52,304 nucleotides of DNA from Lachnospiraceae bacterium (GTDB lineage Bacteria; Bacillota; Clostridia; Lachnospirales; Lachnospiraceae), in the NCBI GenBank assembly GCA_017618075.1, contig JAFZUY010000031.1:1-52304 (forward strand), given 5' to 3'. This document shows positions 50,789 to 52,304 of the stretch, piece after piece. The notes beneath the pieces were generated by a model, which was not told the origin of the DNA, did not search any database, and saw only the letters and a list, made by a program, of their open reading frames with translations. Made by a program: the position numbers and the translations under genes. How positions within the stretch are numbered: the first letter of the stretch is position 1; each line of letters begins with the position of its first letter.

Positions 50789-51235
50789 ATGTTCAAAAAA
50801 TATAAGATAGGTTTTGATATTTGGGGACTATTGTTATTCCTCATTATAATGATACCTAATTTTATTTGGTTTGCAGTCCCTGCGCCTAATGACATATTGA
50901 GGGTTGATTCGATTACAAAGGCAGTTGATACAGTAGGCTCTGTATGTCAGGTCTTTATGATCATCCTTCTATGCATATTGATTCGAAAAGAGCGTAATAA
51001 AACGAAGTTCCCTTTGATAATAGCAGTAGTTATCAGTTGCTTGCTATATTTTGTGAGTTGGGTGCTTTATTATTGCGGATTTACTAATGCGTTTGTCATT
51101 TTAGGATTGACCATTCCTCCGTGTTTGGCATTCATATTTTTCGCTATCGCCAGAAAGAATATGATAGCGATTATTCCAATTTCAGTATTTACAATATGCC
51201 ATTTGATATATGCGATAGTAAATTTTGTTATTTAG
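50789..51235 (+). CDS. Four-helix membrane protein of unknown function
   Basis: I do not recognise a family. The 148-residue protein has four predicted membrane segments (about 9-28, 47-65, 75-95, 100-120) and possibly a fifth (about 123-145), short loops and no catalytic motif. ATG 50789 is preferred over an upstream TTG at 50774; GAGAG lies immediately before the ATG, leaving only a weak ribosome binding site. Flanked on both sides by the related spacer sequences. Confidence 0.5.
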   Translation: MFKKYKIGFDIWGLLLFLIIMIPNFIWFAVPAPNDILRVDSITKAVDTVGSVCQVFMIILLCILIRKERNKTKFPLIIAVVISCLLYFVSWVLYYCGFTNAFVILGLTIPPCLAFIFFAIARKNMIAIIPISVFTICHLIYAIVNFVI

Positions 51236-51279
51236 TAATTTAAGTTTGTAAAGTGAAAAATTTCAGTTTTGCTGAATAA
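51236..51279 (+). repeat. Intergenic repeat, copy 2
   Basis: Begins TAATTTAAGTTTGTAAAG right after the preceding stop and ends with TTCAGTTTTGCTGAA (51262-51276). It corresponds to copy 1 at 50717-50767 with a gap of about seven bases. Confidence 0.6.
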
Positions 51280-51297
51280 TGTATAGGAGAGCGAATA

Positions 51298-51699
51298 ATG
51301 GATGAATGTGTTTTTTGTCAGATTGCTACCGGCAAAATACAAGGATTGAGAGTATATGAGAATGATAAAACGCTTGCATTTATGGATATTGCAAAAGATG
51401 TAGACGGTCATGTCCTAGTTATTCCTAAGAGTCATTGTAAAAACATTCTTGATTGCGATTTGGAAACTTTGTCTGCTGTAATGCAAACGGTTAAAACAGT
51501 TTCTAATTACCTGACAGAGCATTGCGGATACGAAGGCGTTAATTTGCTAAATGCCAGTGATGAGAGTGCAGGACAGTCGGTACCTCATTTTCATATTCAT
51601 ATCATACCAAGAAAAAAGGATGACGGAATAGATGCTTGGCCAAGATTTGAAGGGGCAAAGGAAGATATTCAAACAGTGTTTGAGAAAGTAAAGATGTAG
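51298..51699 (+). CDS. HIT family nucleotide hydrolase/transferase
   Basis: A 133-residue protein with the histidine triad HFHIHIIPR near residue 100, the zinc-binding CVFCQI at the start, and the conserved VDGHVLVIPKSHCKN. HIT proteins hydrolyse AMP-linked substrates such as adenosine phosphoramidates. AGGAGAG lies 6 nt upstream of the ATG. Length is normal for the family. It lies between a repeat spacer and a GNAT gene, all on the plus strand, but no functional link is evident. Confidence 0.93.
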   Translation: MDECVFCQIATGKIQGLRVYENDKTLAFMDIAKDVDGHVLVIPKSHCKNILDCDLETLSAVMQTVKTVSNYLTEHCGYEGVNLLNASDESAGQSVPHFHIHIIPRKKDDGIDAWPRFEGAKEDIQTVFEKVKM

Positions 51700-51745
51700 A
51701 AGAATTACAGTCTGAATAGACAAACAATAGTTGGAGAGGATGAAT

Positions 51746-52297
51746 ATGCTTGAAACAGAACGTTTAATTCTGCGCTGCTGGAATGAAAGCGACGCCGAAG
51801 ATTTATACAAATATGCAAGTAATCCTGATGTAGGTCCGATTGCCGGATGGCCTGTTCATACCAGCGTTGAAAATAGTAAAGATATTATTAAAGGCGTGCT
51901 TTCGGAACCTGATACTTATGCTGTGGTTTTGAAAGAAACAGGGCATCCAGTAGGTAGTATTGGACTTATGCGTGGTGAAGCCAGTAATATTGGAATATCT
52001 GATATGGAAGCTGAAATAGGATACTGGATAGGAGTTCCGTATTGGGGACAAGGTCTCATTCCCGAAGCTGTAAATGAGATAATGAGATATGGTTTTGATG
52101 AACTGAAACTTGAAAAAATCTGGTGCGGTTATTTTGATGGAAATGAAAAGTCGAAACGTGTACAAGAGAAATGCGGATTTCATTATAGCCATACATCAGA
52201 AAATGTTCCTTGCGCTATAGAAGGGGATCTTCGAACAGAGCATGTAACATGTATCACGAAGGAAGAATGGCTTTTAAGTAAGCCAAAAAGAAGGTAA
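51746..52297 (+). CDS. GNAT family acetyltransferase, RimJ/RimL-type
   Basis: The 183-residue protein starts LETERLILRCWNESDAEDLY, the standard opening of the RimJ/RimL subgroup, and has IGYWIGVPYWGQGLIPEAVN as the acetyl-CoA loop and EKCGFHYSHTSEN near the end. It probably acetylates a small amine or a protein N-terminus; the substrate is unknown. ATG 51746 has GGAGAGG 6 nt upstream; ATG 51740 is too close to that site. A CTGAATAGACAAA word related to the repeat spacers precedes it. The last bases of the window (AAATTGGAA) resemble part of copy 1, so the pattern may continue. Confidence 0.88.
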   Translation: MLETERLILRCWNESDAEDLYKYASNPDVGPIAGWPVHTSVENSKDIIKGVLSEPDTYAVVLKETGHPVGSIGLMRGEASNIGISDMEAEIGYWIGVPYWGQGLIPEAVNEIMRYGFDELKLEKIWCGYFDGNEKSKRVQEKCGFHYSHTSENVPCAIEGDLRTEHVTCITKEEWLLSKPKRR

Positions 52298-52304
52298 ATT
52301 GGAA

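Noticed and set aside
49598-52304. Integron cassette array
   Set aside because: Spacers are only partly conserved, no integrase is visible and attC core sites were not recognised; kept only as a finding about related spacers.

Overview
The window reads as a chromosomal segment from an anaerobic, plant-polysaccharide-degrading Firmicute, most likely a Lachnospiraceae member of the Butyrivibrio/Pseudobutyrivibrio type. The grounds are gene content, not a database match: an [FeFe]-hydrogenase maturase (HydF), a flavodiiron protein carrying flavin-reductase and rubredoxin domains, a ChvE/MmsA/MmsB sugar importer beside a XylFII-LytS-YesN sensor, five glycoside hydrolases of families 39, 43, 3, 16 and 5, Gram-positive lipoprotein signals, and strong AGGAGG-type ribosome binding sites.

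Layout. 1-10 kb: mostly one-direction, tightly packed accessory genes (ACT domain, DUF402, two Nudix enzymes including NudC, two methyltransferase proteins, several GNAT proteins, a 2H-phosphoesterase/HTH/Fic fusion, an alpha/beta hydrolase), with a tiny promoter-ORF-terminator unit at 6.25-6.48 kb. 10-14 kb: a lipoprotein and a DUF6044-like membrane protein on the minus strand, the amrB-amrA pair, and a free rubredoxin divergent from the flavodiiron protein. 14-21.3 kb: a chain of stop/start-overlapping genes from the flavodiiron protein through a polytopic membrane protein to the XylFII-like receptor, LytS-like kinase and YesN-like regulator. 21.3-26.6 kb: two sugar-binding lipoproteins and the MmsA/MmsB ABC transporter. 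26.6-30.7 kb: GH39 xylosidase, FKBP/trigger-factor-like foldase and GH43, bracketed by paired copies of a 31-bp quasi-palindrome. 30.7-39.5 kb: AraC regulator divergent from a GH3 xylosidase, a membrane-anchored protein, a YesL/DUF624 protein, and a second carbohydrate ABC importer (binding protein plus two permeases, no ATPase). 39.6-45.7 kb: MATE exporter, XRE and AraC regulators, GH16 and GH5 beta-glucanases, NlpC/P60 hydrolase. 45.8-49.6 kb: TraX-GGDEF fusion, small protein, HydF. 49.7-52.3 kb: small accessory genes separated by related intergenic sequences.

How it fits together: the central 17-39 kb looks like a xylan/xylo-oligosaccharide utilisation region. Xylose or a related sugar would be sensed outside the cell by the XylFII/LytS/YesN system, which probably drives the ChvE-MmsAB importer. 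The second importer would bring in oligosaccharides that the leaderless (cytoplasmic) GH39, GH43 and GH3 enzymes cleave. The AraC protein at 30.7 kb probably controls both GH3 and the second importer, because an identical 18-bp word, each time with a second degenerate copy, lies upstream of both. The GH16 lipoprotein and cytoplasmic GH5 form a separate beta-glucan module. Main unusual items: the 31-bp repeat family, the shared AraC-type operator candidates, the 2H-HTH-Fic and TraX-GGDEF fusions, the 32-codon orphan transcription unit, and the related spacers around the last genes. No tRNA, rRNA, CRISPR array or transposase was seen. All functions are inferred from sequence alone.
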